Made by a program: the position numbers and the translations under genes. Below the pieces are notes generated by a model. The model searched no databases. It had not been told where the DNA came from and saw only the letters and a program-made list of their open reading frames with translations. This document shows positions 33,154 through 43,200 of a stretch of 60,634 bases of DNA, one piece after another. Position 1 is the stretch's first letter. Each line of letters begins with the position of its first letter. Source of the DNA: Rhodospirillales bacterium Ga0074136 (GTDB lineage: Bacteria; Pseudomonadota; Alphaproteobacteria; Acetobacterales; Acetobacteraceae); assembly GCA_001464375.1 (NCBI GenBank), contig LNEW01000116.1:1-60634 (forward strand), in the 5' to 3' direction.

Positions 33154-34248
33154 TCACTGCGGGCGCGGCGGCTCGGCGGGAGAAGCCGGCGCGGCGGGCG
33201 GCGCCGCGGCGGGCGCTTCGGCGGGGGCTTCAGGTGTCTCGGCCGGCGGCGGCTCGGCGGCGCGCAGGTCGGACAGCAGCGGCACGAAGGCCTTCTCCTT
33301 CCAGGCGCCCACCTGGTAGGCCCAGCCGCGCCAACGCGCGTTCAGCCGCGCGGCCTCGTCGTCGCCCTCGGCGGCCAGGGTGATCCACAGCGCCTCGCCA
33401 TCGCGGCGCGGACGCACCACCACGGCGAGGCTGTCGGTCAATTCGAAACGGCCTTCGCCAAGCGCCTCGCCGGGCGCCTCGGCCTCCGGTCGGACATCGA
33501 GGAAGGTGAGGAATTCGAAGGCGCGCCCGGCCTCGTCGAGTGCCGTCTCCTCGGCGGGCGGCGCGTCCGCGGGGTCGGTGATGCGCAGCGTGCCATCGGG
33601 TTCGCCGCTGCGGGCCAGCACCAGCGGCGGCTGGCCCTCGCGCGCCACCGCAATGCGGCGGATGCGTTCACGCGGGAAATTGGCGATGTCGCGATCGAGC
33701 CACAGCTGCGGGTCGGAATCGACCGGGATACGGCCCTCGGCCAGCCAGGCCTGGTTCTCCCCGGGGCGGCGCACATAGGCGCTCTCGGGCACGTTGCCCT
33801 GGGTGCGCACGCGGCGCCGGCCGATCACCAGTTCCGCGATCACCGCGCCCTGGCCATCCAGCACGCGCAGCAGGGTGGAGGTCGCACCCGCTCGCGCCGG
33901 GTCCTCGACGCCGAGGCGATCCAGCATCTCGGGATTGGCGGTGCGCGGTTCGGTAAGGCGCAGTTCGGTCAGGCCGACCAGCAATTCGCGCACCTTCTCC
34001 TGGCGCACCGGGTAGCCGCCCTTGGCGGGCAGCACCCAGGTCTCGCCGCGGCGGGTGACTTCCAGCGTGCCGTCATGGCGGGTCGCGACGATGCGCGCGG
34101 CCCCCTGCAGGCGCTGCGCCAGGCCCGGGAAGGCTAGCGCGGCCCCCGAGGGCGCAGGCGGGGCCGGCGTGCCGGGCTTGAGCAGCAACGCGCCGCCCAC
34201 GGCCGCGACGGCGGCGCCCGACAGCAACAGCAGGCTGCGACGATCCAT
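33154..34248 (-). CDS. DUF4340 protein of the Gld-type ABC module
   Basis: 364 residues: one N-terminal membrane helix or signal (SLLLLSGAAVAAVGGALLL), then a periplasmic beta-rich DUF4340 domain with W-L-A-E and DIANFPRERI-type repeats, and a Pro/Ala/Glu-rich C-terminal tail of about 45 residues. DUF4340 proteins accompany GldG-like proteins and ABC exporters; their role is unknown. Thirteen bases separate it from the GldG-like gene. Confidence 0.82.
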   Translation of the reverse strand: MDRRSLLLLSGAAVAAVGGALLLKPGTPAPPAPSGAALAFPGLAQRLQGAARIVATRHDGTLEVTRRGETWVLPAKGGYPVRQEKVRELLVGLTELRLTEPRTANPEMLDRLGVEDPARAGATSTLLRVLDGQGAVIAELVIGRRRVRTQGNVPESAYVRRPGENQAWLAEGRIPVDSDPQLWLDRDIANFPRERIRRIAVAREGQPPLVLARSGEPDGTLRITDPADAPPAEETALDEAGRAFEFLTFLDVRPEAEAPGEALGEGRFELTDSLAVVVRPRRDGEALWITLAAEGDDEAARLNARWRGWAYQVGAWKEKAFVPLLSDLRAAEPPPAETPEAPAEAPAAAPPAAPASPAEPPRPQ

Positions 34249-34261
34249 CGCGCGTTCTCCC

Positions 34262-36196
34262 TCAGGCCCGCGCCGCGGCGCGTCGGCGCTGGCGTGCCAC
34301 GCCGACGCCGATGGCGAAGATCGTCAGCAGCAGCGGCACGGCGGCGATGTTCAGCACGCGCAGCCAGGTTTCCGTGCGTTCGATGTCGCGCCGCAGGTCC
34401 AGTTGCACGGCGCGCAATTGCTGGCGCGTCTGCAGGATCTGCGCGCGCGCCGCGTCGATCTCGGCCCGCTGTTCGGCGGTAATCACCGCGCTGCCCTGGC
34501 CGCGTTCGCCGCCCTGGCGGAGTTCGCGCAGGCGGCGTTCGGTCGCTTGCAGGCGCTCGGTCAGTTCGCGCTCGGTCTGGCGGAAGCGCGCATCGGCGTC
34601 GCGGCGGATGTCGTCGACCACCGTGAAGGGACGCAGCGATTCGCCGCGCGAGCGCAGCGAGATCAGCGCATCGCCGCCGGCGAAGGTATCGACCAGGTTG
34701 GCCACCAGGGCGCCGTTGTCGCTGATCGGGGTGGCGACCTGCTGGCCGAAGAAATCCTGCACGCGGACCCAGAAGCGGTCCTCGAGCAGATCGGCATCGT
34801 TGATCACCACGAAATTGGCGGCGCCCTCGCTGCGGGCGCGGTGCGCGGGGAAGTCGGCGGGGCGCTCCGCACCCTCGGGCGGCGGCGGCGGGCCGTCGGG
34901 GAAGGCGGACGGAATGTCGCCGCGAACGCGTGCGGCGATGACGCGGCGCACGCCATCGGGGCGGAACTCGGCCAGGATGCGTGCCGGGTCGGGGTTTTCC
35001 TGCACGCGCGCGACATTGGCGGTCATGCTGCGGTCGGAACTGGTCAGCAGGGGCACGAATTCCACGCTCGCGCCCTCGCGGCGCTGCAACCAGCCCGCCG
35101 AGGCGACGGTCACCTGGTTGAGCTGCGCCGTGGCGACCTCGGCCTGGCTGATCGAATCGCCCTGCAGGTTGAACCACGCCACGTAGTCCACCGCCTGCAC
35201 CCGGTCATTGGGGTTGGCGCGGACGCGCCAGGCGCCGCGCAGGTCCAGCACCACGCCGTCATGCGGCGCGTCGATGCCCCAGGGATTGAGCAGGCGGTCG
35301 AGGTTCGACGAGGTCATCCGCGGCGGCTGCCCGCCCGGGCCGGGGCGGCCGGCCTGGCCTTCGGAATGCGGGTCGGTGAAGACGATCAGCTTGCCGCCGC
35401 GCATGACGAACTGGTCGATGGCATAGAGCGTCGCGTCCGGCAGGCCCTGCGGATGGATCACCATCAGCACCTGCACGTCGTCGGCGATGCGCTGGGCGTC
35501 CAGCGCGACATCCTGCACCGTGAAGAACTGCCGCAGCGTCTGCATGAAGGCATAGGGCTGCCCCGCCGGCCCGCCGCGCATCATCATCATCATGCGCGGG
35601 TCGCCGTTGACCGGCAGGGAGGACATCACGCCCAGCATCGGCCTGCGCGGATTCGACAATTCATAGACCAGCCGCGTCAGGTCGAATTCCAGGAAGCGCT
35701 CGCGCTCGGGCTGGAAGAACGGGACGGTGCGCTCGTCATCCAGCAGGTTCACGCCGGCCAGGCCGAAATAGATCTGCTCGCCGGACTGGTCGACCGGGAC
35801 GCCCTGCAAACCATAGGCGAGGGCGCGGTCCTCGGTCTCGCTGAAGGGCTCGGGGTCGAAGACTTCCAGGCGGACGCGGCCGCCCGAGACGGCGGCGTAT
35901 TCCTCGAGCATCGCGCGCACGCGCTCGGCGTAGGAGCCGTAGGCCGGCACCGCGGAACCGAGGCGGCGCGAATAGAACAGCCGCAGCGTCACCGGGTCCT
36001 GCAGGCCCTGCAGCACCGAGACCGTGCCGGCCGACAGCGTGTACAGCCGCTGCTGCGTGAGATCGACGCGCGCGCGCGGCGCGAGGCGATCCACCAGCAT
36101 GTTGACGCCGACCGCCAGCACCGCCGCGGCGACAATGCCGAGTGCCGAGGACCACAGGCGCCGCGAACCGGGGCGGGGAGTTGCCATGCCGCTCAT
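34262..36196 (-). CDS. GldG-like ABC transporter auxiliary protein
   Basis: 644 residues: a membrane helix near 19-39, a large periplasmic region, and a second helix near 612-632. The region after the first helix (RARVDLTQQRLYTLSAGT) and the GGKLIVFTDPHSEGQ and NFVVINDADLLEDRFW segments are the DUF4350/GldG pattern. A coiled coil of about 60 residues precedes the last helix. An odd run of five methionines (DPRMMMMMRGG) lies near residue 200. Such proteins pair with a Gld-type ATPase and permease; gliding is not implied outside Bacteroidetes. Start at the ATG at 36196; an ATG nine bases later is possible. Confidence 0.85.
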   Translation of the reverse strand: MSGMATPRPGSRRLWSSALGIVAAAVLAVGVNMLVDRLAPRARVDLTQQRLYTLSAGTVSVLQGLQDPVTLRLFYSRRLGSAVPAYGSYAERVRAMLEEYAAVSGGRVRLEVFDPEPFSETEDRALAYGLQGVPVDQSGEQIYFGLAGVNLLDDERTVPFFQPERERFLEFDLTRLVYELSNPRRPMLGVMSSLPVNGDPRMMMMMRGGPAGQPYAFMQTLRQFFTVQDVALDAQRIADDVQVLMVIHPQGLPDATLYAIDQFVMRGGKLIVFTDPHSEGQAGRPGPGGQPPRMTSSNLDRLLNPWGIDAPHDGVVLDLRGAWRVRANPNDRVQAVDYVAWFNLQGDSISQAEVATAQLNQVTVASAGWLQRREGASVEFVPLLTSSDRSMTANVARVQENPDPARILAEFRPDGVRRVIAARVRGDIPSAFPDGPPPPPEGAERPADFPAHRARSEGAANFVVINDADLLEDRFWVRVQDFFGQQVATPISDNGALVANLVDTFAGGDALISLRSRGESLRPFTVVDDIRRDADARFRQTERELTERLQATERRLRELRQGGERGQGSAVITAEQRAEIDAARAQILQTRQQLRAVQLDLRRDIERTETWLRVLNIAAVPLLLTIFAIGVGVARQRRRAAARA

Positions 36197-36200
36197 CGGA

Positions 36201-36929
36201 TCAATCCGCCTTCCGGTGGTCGATCACCACCGCGTTCACGAACAGGAAGAAGCCCATGAAGGACAGGAAGAACACCAAATCCCGCAGCGCGATCACGCCG
36301 CGCGTGAGGCTGTTGAAGCGTTCGGTGATGGACAGCCCGCGCGCCACCTCGGCCAGCAGCGGGATGCGCTGGGACAGGAATTCCGTGACGATGGGCGACC
36401 CCGCCGCGGCGAACAGGAAGCACACCGCGACCGCGAGCACGAAGGCGATGACCTGGTTCTTGGTCATGGCCGACATCGCGGCACCCACGGCGAGATACGC
36501 GCCAGCCACCAGCAGGCAGCCGACATACCCGGCCGCGATCACGCCATTGTCCGGGCTGCCGAGATAGTTGACCGTCAGCACCAGCGGGAAGGTCAGCAGC
36601 AGCGCGATGGCGCAGAACGCCCAGGCGGCGAGGAACTTGCCGACCACCGCCTGCCATTGCGGCAGCGGCAGCGTCAGCAGCAATTCGATGGTGCCAAGGC
36701 GCCGTTCCTCCGCCCACAGGCGCATGGTGAGCGCCGGCACCAGGAACAGGAACAGCCACGGCACGAAGGTGAAGAACGGCCCGAGGTCGGCCTGCCCGCG
36801 GGCGAAGAAGCCGCCCAGCGTGAAGGTCAGCGCGCCCGCCATCATCAGGAAGATGACGATGAACACATAGGCGACCGGCGTGGCGAAATAGCCGGCGAGT
36901 TCGCGCCGGGCGACGATCAGCGCACCCAT
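36201..36929 (-). CDS. ABC-2 type permease (GldF-like)
   Basis: 242-residue membrane protein with six helices. It opens with a short cytoplasmic segment (ARRELAGYFATPVAYVFI) and has the permease motif MRLWAEERRLGTIELLLTLP, then helix-rich repeats. The ATG at 36929 shares one base with the ATPase stop; an alternative GTG is three bases upstream. With the ATPase it should form the transporter core of the Gld-like module. Confidence 0.9.
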   Translation of the reverse strand: MGALIVARRELAGYFATPVAYVFIVIFLMMAGALTFTLGGFFARGQADLGPFFTFVPWLFLFLVPALTMRLWAEERRLGTIELLLTLPLPQWQAVVGKFLAAWAFCAIALLLTFPLVLTVNYLGSPDNGVIAAGYVGCLLVAGAYLAVGAAMSAMTKNQVIAFVLAVAVCFLFAAAGSPIVTEFLSQRIPLLAEVARGLSITERFNSLTRGVIALRDLVFFLSFMGFFLFVNAVVIDHRKAD

Positions 36930-37660
36930 CACGCGGCCTCCAGCGGCTTCGTGGTGAGGTCGCGGAACACCTGTTCGAGCGTCCTGCCCGGCTGTTCCAG
37001 CGCCTTGGGCGTCGCGTCCGCCAGCACCCGGCCATGCGCGATGATGATGGCGCGCGTGCAGACCGCCTCCACCTCCTCGAGGATATGGGTCGAGATCAGG
37101 ATCGCCTTCTCCGGCGCCATGCGGCGGATCAGCGCGCGCACCTCGTGCTTCTGGTTGGGGTCGAGGCCGTCGGTCGGTTCGTCGAGCACCAGCACTGGCG
37201 GGTCGTGCAGCAGGGATTGCGCCAGGCCGACGCGGCGCTTGAAGCCCTTGGACAGGGTCTCGATCGGTTGCAGCCGCACGCCGTCCAGCTGCGTGAGGTC
37301 CATCGCGCCATCCACGCGCGCTGCCAGGTCCGCCCCGCGATAGCCGCGGATGCGCGCCGCGAAGCCGAGGAAGGCGCTGACCGTCATCTCGGGATAGGTC
37401 GGCGCGCCTTCGGGCAGGTAGCCCAGGCTGCGCTTGGCCGCGACGGGGTGGTCGACCACGTCCTGCCCGCAGATGCGCGCGGTGCCGGCGGTGGGGGTCA
37501 CGAAGCCCGCCAGCATCTTCATGGTGGTGGATTTGCCGGCGCCATTGGGGCCGAGGAAGCCCACGACTTCCCCGCGATCGACCGAGAACGACACGTCGTC
37601 CACGGCGGTGAAGGCGCCGAAGCGCTTGGTCAGGCGCTCGATCTCGATCAACGCGGCCAA
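36929..37660 (-). CDS. ABC transporter ATPase (GldA-like)
   Basis: About 243-residue ATP-binding protein: Walker A GPNGAGKST, signature LSKGFKRRVGLAQSLL, Walker B VLVLDEPTDGLD, switch STHILEE. GFLGPNGAGKSTTMKMLAGFVTPTAG is the CcmA/NodI-type opening for ABC-2 exporters (kept here in two parts: the P-loop and the following helix). The start is uncertain: TTG at 37660 with GGGGAG upstream is my choice; TTG codons at 37678 and 37651 are alternatives. Leads the four-gene exporter set. Confidence 0.9.
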   Translation of the reverse strand: MAALIEIERLTKRFGAFTAVDDVSFSVDRGEVVGFLGPNGAGKSTTMKMLAGFVTPTAGTARICGQDVVDHPVAAKRSLGYLPEGAPTYPEMTVSAFLGFAARIRGYRGADLAARVDGAMDLTQLDGVRLQPIETLSKGFKRRVGLAQSLLHDPPVLVLDEPTDGLDPNQKHEVRALIRRMAPEKAILISTHILEEVEAVCTRAIIIAHGRVLADATPKALEQPGRTLEQVFRDLTTKPLEAA

Positions 37661-37773
37661 GGCCGGTCTCCCCTGCAATTCATCCGTGCGGGCGCGCGCC
37701 GTGTCCGGCGCAGGCCATGGCAGGCGGCGCGCGATTTGACCCGCCCCGGCGCCGGATGCAACCCCCCGGTCGT

Positions 37774-39894
37774 CTAACCGGCATCCAGCGGCGCCATCGA
37801 CAGGTCATGGCCGAACAGCGCCAGCAGCAGCCGGGTCGCCTGGCCGCGCGGGGAGGCCAGCGCCGCATCGCGTTCCAGCAGCACCTCGGCGTCGCGATGC
37901 GCGATATCGACCAGCCGGGCGTATTCCTCCGGGTCCTCGCGCGGGTCGAGCAGCCGCGCGCCCGGCAGGCCGGCCTGGCGCGCGCCCAGCGCGTCGCCGC
38001 CGCCGCGTGCGCGTAGATCCTCCTCGGCGATCTCGAAGCCGTCGTCGGATTCGCGCAGCACCAGCAGGCGGCGCTTCTCGCCCTCGGTCAGCCCCGGCGA
38101 ATGCACCAGCAGGCAGGCGGAAGGCTTGGTGCCGCGGCCGACCCGCCCGCGCAGCTGGTGCAGCGCCGCCAGGCCGAAGCGTTCAGCCTGTTCGATCAGC
38201 ATGATGGTGGCCTCGGGCACGTCGACGCCCACTTCGATCACGGTGGTCGCCACCAGGATGCGCGTGCGTCCGGCGGCGAAATCGCCCAGCGCCGCCTCGC
38301 GCACCGCGATGTCCTGCATGCCGTGGGCGAGGCCGACCTGGCCGGGGAAGAGTGCGTTCAGCTCCGCGAAGCGGTCCTCGGCGGCCACGGAATCGTCGCG
38401 TTCGGAGCCGGTGATGGCACGCACCACCCAATAGGCGCGCTCCTCCCGCGCGATGGCCTCGCCGAGGCGCGCGACGATGTCCGGCAGGCGGTCCTGGCTG
38501 ACCACGCGGGTCGTGATGGGCTGGCGGCCCGGGGGTTTCCCGGCGATGCGGCTGACCGCCATCTCGCCCCAGTTGGTCAGCAGCAGGGTGCGCGGGATGG
38601 GGGTGGCGGTCATCACCAGCATGTCCACGGCCTGGCCCTTTTCGGCCAGCATCAGCCGCTGCGCCACGCCGAAGCGGTGCTGTTCGTCCACCACCGCCAG
38701 GCCGAGGTCGTGGAACGCCACGCCTTCCTGGAACAGCGCATGGGTGCCGAGCACGAGCGGGATCGAGCCATCCGCCAGGCCGGCGAGGACGCGCTTGCGC
38801 TCGCGCCCCTTCACCGAGCCGGTCAGCAGCGCCACCGGCACGCCGGCGGCGGCGCAGAGTTTTTCGAAGGTGCGCAGGTGTTGGCGCGCGAGCAGTTCGG
38901 TGGGCGCCATCAGCGCGGCCTGCGCGCCGGCTTCCGCCGCGCGCAGCATGGCCATGACCGCCACCAGCGTCTTGCCGGCGCCGACATCGCCTTGCAGCAG
39001 CCGCAGCATCCGGCGTGGCGCGGCGAGGTCGGCGTCGATCTCCGCGACCGCCTGGCGTTGCGCCTCGGTCGGCGGGAAGCCGAAGGCGGCCAGCGCCCGG
39101 TCACGCAACGCGCCATCGCCGTGCAGCACGCGGCCGGGCCTGTCGCGGGAACGCCGCCGCACCAGGCCCAATGCGACCTGGCCGGCGAGCAATTCATCAT
39201 AGGCGAGCCGCTTGCGGGGCGGTGCGCCGGGTTCGGCCTGCGGCGCCTGGATGGCGCGCAGGGCAGGGCTGAAGCCCGGCCAGCCTTCCCGCCTGAGCAG
39301 CGGGGCGTCCTGCCATTCCGGCAGGTCCGGCAGCAGCGCCAGCGCAGACGCCATGGCGCGCGTGACCTGGGGCGAGGTCAGGGTGCCGGTCAACGGCCAG
39401 ACCGGCTGCACCAGCGGGATGCCATCGTCGCGCGCCGAGACCTGCGGGTTGACGATGACCCAGTCGTCGTCCTCGTGCTTCACCGCGCCGGCCAGCCAGC
39501 GCGTGGCGCCCACCGGCAGCGCCTTTTCGGCCCAGGGCTTCTGCCAGTTCATTAGGAAGGCGGTCAGCGACTCGCCGCCGGCCTCGCAGCGCGTCCGCAC
39601 ATAGGGGCGGCCCTGCCCCGTCCGCCCGGGCCTGTGCGAGCCGATCAGCACCGGCATCAGCGCCTCGGCATCCGGCAGCGCCTGGGACGGGCGGTCGATG
39701 CGCCGGCGCAGCAGGTAGCGTTCCGGCAGGTGCAGCAGCAGGTCGAGCACGCGCGGCCCGCCGGCGGCCTTGGCGACCAGCCGCGCCTCGGCTTCCTTCA
39801 CGCCCTTGAGGTCGGCGATCGGCGCGAGCAACGCCGCCAGCGCATCGGCGCCCTGCGGCAGGCTCGTATCCGGTCGGGCTGACACGATTCCCAT
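37774..39894 (-). CDS. recG: ATP-dependent DNA helicase RecG
   Basis: 706-residue branch-migration helicase that reverses stalled forks. An N-terminal wedge domain is followed by helicase motifs: GDVGAGKT (Walker A), VVDEQHRFG (DEQH box), MTATPIPRTL (motif III), IEVGVDVPEATIMLIE and QLRGRVGRG (motif VI), then the C-terminal TRG-like region. The usual RGPGDFLGTRQSG element reads ARGGGDALGARQAG, a mild divergence. Divergent from sdhE-mfd, with only 27 bases between the starts. The 113-base gap on its other side, before the ABC ATPase, shows no gene. Confidence 0.96.
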   Translation of the reverse strand: MGIVSARPDTSLPQGADALAALLAPIADLKGVKEAEARLVAKAAGGPRVLDLLLHLPERYLLRRRIDRPSQALPDAEALMPVLIGSHRPGRTGQGRPYVRTRCEAGGESLTAFLMNWQKPWAEKALPVGATRWLAGAVKHEDDDWVIVNPQVSARDDGIPLVQPVWPLTGTLTSPQVTRAMASALALLPDLPEWQDAPLLRREGWPGFSPALRAIQAPQAEPGAPPRKRLAYDELLAGQVALGLVRRRSRDRPGRVLHGDGALRDRALAAFGFPPTEAQRQAVAEIDADLAAPRRMLRLLQGDVGAGKTLVAVMAMLRAAEAGAQAALMAPTELLARQHLRTFEKLCAAAGVPVALLTGSVKGRERKRVLAGLADGSIPLVLGTHALFQEGVAFHDLGLAVVDEQHRFGVAQRLMLAEKGQAVDMLVMTATPIPRTLLLTNWGEMAVSRIAGKPPGRQPITTRVVSQDRLPDIVARLGEAIAREERAYWVVRAITGSERDDSVAAEDRFAELNALFPGQVGLAHGMQDIAVREAALGDFAAGRTRILVATTVIEVGVDVPEATIMLIEQAERFGLAALHQLRGRVGRGTKPSACLLVHSPGLTEGEKRRLLVLRESDDGFEIAEEDLRARGGGDALGARQAGLPGARLLDPREDPEEYARLVDIAHRDAEVLLERDAALASPRGQATRLLLALFGHDLSMAPLDAG

Positions 39895-39907
39895 CGACCT
39901 CTATATG
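39879..39907 (+). promoter_or_regulatory. sigma-70-like promoter candidate for sdhE-mfd
   Basis: CTGACA (39879-39884) and TATATG (39902-39907) are separated by 17 bases, matching five and four of six consensus positions. The predicted start site near 39914 would leave only about eight bases before the sdhE ATG at 39922, where no ribosome binding site is visible. The -35 lies inside recG codons. Confidence 0.4.
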
Positions 39908-39921
39908 CCAGCCTTCAGCCC

Positions 39922-40221
39922 ATGCCCGAACCCCAGGACCTAGACCCGCGCCGCCGTCGCCTCGTGTTCCGCGCGCTCCATCGCGGCACCAAGGAAGCCG
40001 ACCTGATGATCGGCGGCTTCGTCGCGCGCAACATCCATGCCTTCACCGAGGATGAGCTCGACGCGATCGAGGCCGTGCTCGAACACTGGGACGTCGACCT
40101 GGCCGATTGGCTGTCGGGCCGCCGCGACATCCCGCCCGAGGCCGATACGCCGATGCTGCGCCGCATGGCTGCCGAATGCGGCCGCACCGGCGCCGGCGTG
40201 CCGCCGGGGGCGGAGCCTTGA
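39922..40221 (+). CDS. sdhE: succinate dehydrogenase assembly factor SdhE
   Basis: 99-residue FAD assembly factor that helps flavinylate succinate dehydrogenase. The family core RRRLVFRALHRGTKEADLM contains the RGxxE motif, followed by an Asp/Glu-rich helical segment (FTEDELDAIEAVLEHWDVDLADWL). The ATG at 39922 has no clear Shine-Dalgarno, and the stop overlaps the mfd TTG start. The sdhE-mfd arrangement next to divergent recG is common in alphaproteobacteria. Confidence 0.93.
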   Translation: MPEPQDLDPRRRRLVFRALHRGTKEADLMIGGFVARNIHAFTEDELDAIEAVLEHWDVDLADWLSGRRDIPPEADTPMLRRMAAECGRTGAGVPPGAEP

Positions 40222-43200
40222 AGACCATCCCGGTCCATGGCGCACCGGAGGGCTTCGATGCCCTGCTGTTGTGCCGCCGCCGGGCCGAGACCGACGCCCC
40301 GGTGCTGCATGTCTGCCGCGACGATTCGCGCATGGCCCGCATGGCCGAGGCGATCGGCTTCTTCGCCCCCGAGGTCGAGGTGCTGCGCTTCCCGGCCTGG
40401 GACTGCCTGCCTTACGATCGCGTTTCGCCGAACCCGGAGATCGTGGCGGAGCGCGTTGCGACGCTGACGCGCCTGCTGGAACCCCCCGCGCGTCCGCGCA
40501 TCCTGCTGACCACGGTCAATGCGCTGGCGCAGAAGGTCCCGCCGCCGGCCATCTTCCATGATGCGACCATGACCCTGCGCAAGGGCGGGCGCGTGCAGCC
40601 GGAAGCGCTGACCGGCTTCCTGGAATCGAACGGCTACCACCGCACCGGCACGGTGATGGAACACGGCGAATACGCCGTGCGCGGCGGCATCGTGGACCTG
40701 TTCCCGGCCGGCGAATCGGACCCCGTCCGGCTGGACCTGTTCGGCGACGAGATCGAGGATCTGCGCCGCTTCGACACGGCCACGCAGCGCAGCGGCAAGG
40801 TCGTGCCGGAGCTGCGTCTGCGCCCGGTGGGCGAGGTGTTCCTGGACGAGGACTCGCGCGCGCGTTTCCGCTCCGGCTACCGCGAATTGTTCGGCGCCGC
40901 GGCGGCCGAGGACCCGCTTTATGTCTCCGTCAGCGCCGGGCGCAAGCATCCGGGCATGGAGCACTGGGCCGGGCTGTTCCACGACAGCATGGCGACGCTG
41001 ATCGACTATGTGCCGGGTGCGTCCGTCAGCTTCGACCACCAGGCGCAGGATGTCGCGACCGCGCGCTTCGAGATGGTGGCCGACCACTACGAGGCGCGGC
41101 GCGTGCCGGTGCGCATCGCGGAAGGAGAGGTGCCCTATCGCCCCGCACCGCCCGCGACGCTGCATCTGAATCGTGCCGGGTGGGAGGAGATGCTGGCCGA
41201 CGGCCCGGTGCTGCAATTCAGCCCCTTCGGACGCGCCGATGTCGCGCAGGGCTTCGAGGCCGGCGGGCGTCCTGGCTCGCTGCTGACCGACGCACGCACC
41301 GCCGGCGAAAACGTTTTCGCCGCCTATGCGGTGATGGTTGCCGGGCAGATGAAGGCCGGGCGCCGCCCGTTGCTCGCCGCCTGGTCCAAGGGTTCGCGCG
41401 AGCGGATGGCGAACCTGCTGCGCGAGAACGGCATGGCCGCCGCGACCGCCGAGGATTGGAAGGCCGCGCGCGCGCTGCCCGACGGCGTGGTCGGCCTGGT
41501 GGTGATGGGCCTGGAGCGCGGCTTCGTCGCCGATGGCATCTGCGTCACCGCCGAGCAGGACATATTGGGCGAACGCATCGCCCGCCCGCCGCGCCGGCGC
41601 CGCCGCGCCGACCAGTTCATCGCCGATGCCACCGAGATCGCCGATGGCGACCTGGTGGTGCATCAGGACCACGGCATCGGGCGTTACGAGGGCCTCATCA
41701 CCATCGAGGTGAACGGCGCGCCGCATGACTGCCTGAAGCTGACCTATGACGGCGGCGACCGGCTGTTCGTGCCGGTCGAGAATATCGAGATCCTCTCGCG
41801 CTTCGGCACCGAGACCGCCGGCGTGGCGCTCGACAAGCTCGGCGGCGTGTCGTGGCAGAACCGCAAGGCCCGCGCGAAGTCGCGCATCCGCGACATGGCC
41901 GGCGAGCTGATCCGCACCGCGGCGCTGCGCCGCATGAAGGACGGCACGCTGGCCACGCCGCCCGAGGGGGTGTGGGACGAATTCTGCAGCCGGTTCCCCT
42001 TCGCCGAGACCGAGGACCAGACCCGCGCCATCGCCGATGTGCTGGAGGATTTGTCAGCCGGCCGCCCGATGGACCGCCTGGTCTGCGGCGATGTCGGCTT
42101 CGGCAAGACCGAGATCGCGCTGCGTGCCGCTTTCGTGGTGGCGATGTCGGGCGCGCAGGTGGCGGTGGTGGTGCCGACCACGCTGCTGGCCCGCCAGCAC
42201 GCGCGCGTCTTCGCCGCGCGCTTCGCCGGCTTCCCGCTGAACGTGGCGCAGCTGTCGCGCATGGTCACCGCCAAGGAAGCCGCTGAGGTGCGCGACGGCC
42301 TGAAGGATGGCCGCATCAACATCGTCGTCGGCACCCATGCCCTGCTGGCCAAGGGGATCGGATTCGCCGATCTCGGCCTGGTGATCGTGGACGAGGAGCA
42401 GCATTTCGGCGTGAAGCACAAGGAAGCGCTGAAGTCGCTCAAGACCGACGTGCATGTGCTGACGCTGACCGCCACCCCCATCCCGCGCACGCTGCAACTG
42501 GCGCTGACCGGTGTGCGGGAGATGAGCATCATCGCGACGCCCCCGGTCGATCGCCTGGCCGTGCGCACCTTCATCATGCCCTGGGACCCGGTGGTGCTGC
42601 GCGAGGCGATCCAGCGCGAACGCTTCCGCGGCGGGCAGATCTTCTGCGTGGTGCCGCGCATCGAGGACATGGCGAAGGTGGCCGAACGCCTGGCCGAAAT
42701 CGTGCCCGAGGCGCGCACCATCCAGGCGCATGGGCGGCTCAGCCCCACCGAACTTGAGCGCGTGATGACCGAATTCGGCGACGGCAAGCACGACGTGCTG
42801 CTGTCCACCAACATCGTCGAATCCGGCCTGGACATGCCGGCGGTGAACACGCTGCTGATCCATCGCGCCGACATGTTCGGCCTGGCGCAGCTCTACCAGC
42901 TTCGTGGCCGCGTCGGGCGCGGGAAGCTGCGCGGCTATGCCTATTTGACCTGGCCGGAATCGCACCGGCTGTCGGCGGCGGCGCAGAAGCGGCTGGATGT
43001 GATGCAGACGCTCGACAATCTCGGCGCGGGCTTCACGCTGGCGTCGCACGACCTCGATATCCGCGGCGCGGGCAACCTGCTGGGCGAGGAGCAGTCGGGC
43101 CAGATCCGCGAAGTGGGCATCGAGCTCTACCAGCAGATGCTCGAGGAAGCGGTGGCCGACATCAAGGCCGGGCAGGGCAGGGATGGCGGGGCGTCCGAAC

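Noticed and set aside
34022-36259. Plus-strand open frame of over 700 codons opposite the GldG-like gene
   Set aside because: No motif, His/Gln/Arg-rich; the opposite strand has clear family segments and membrane helices.
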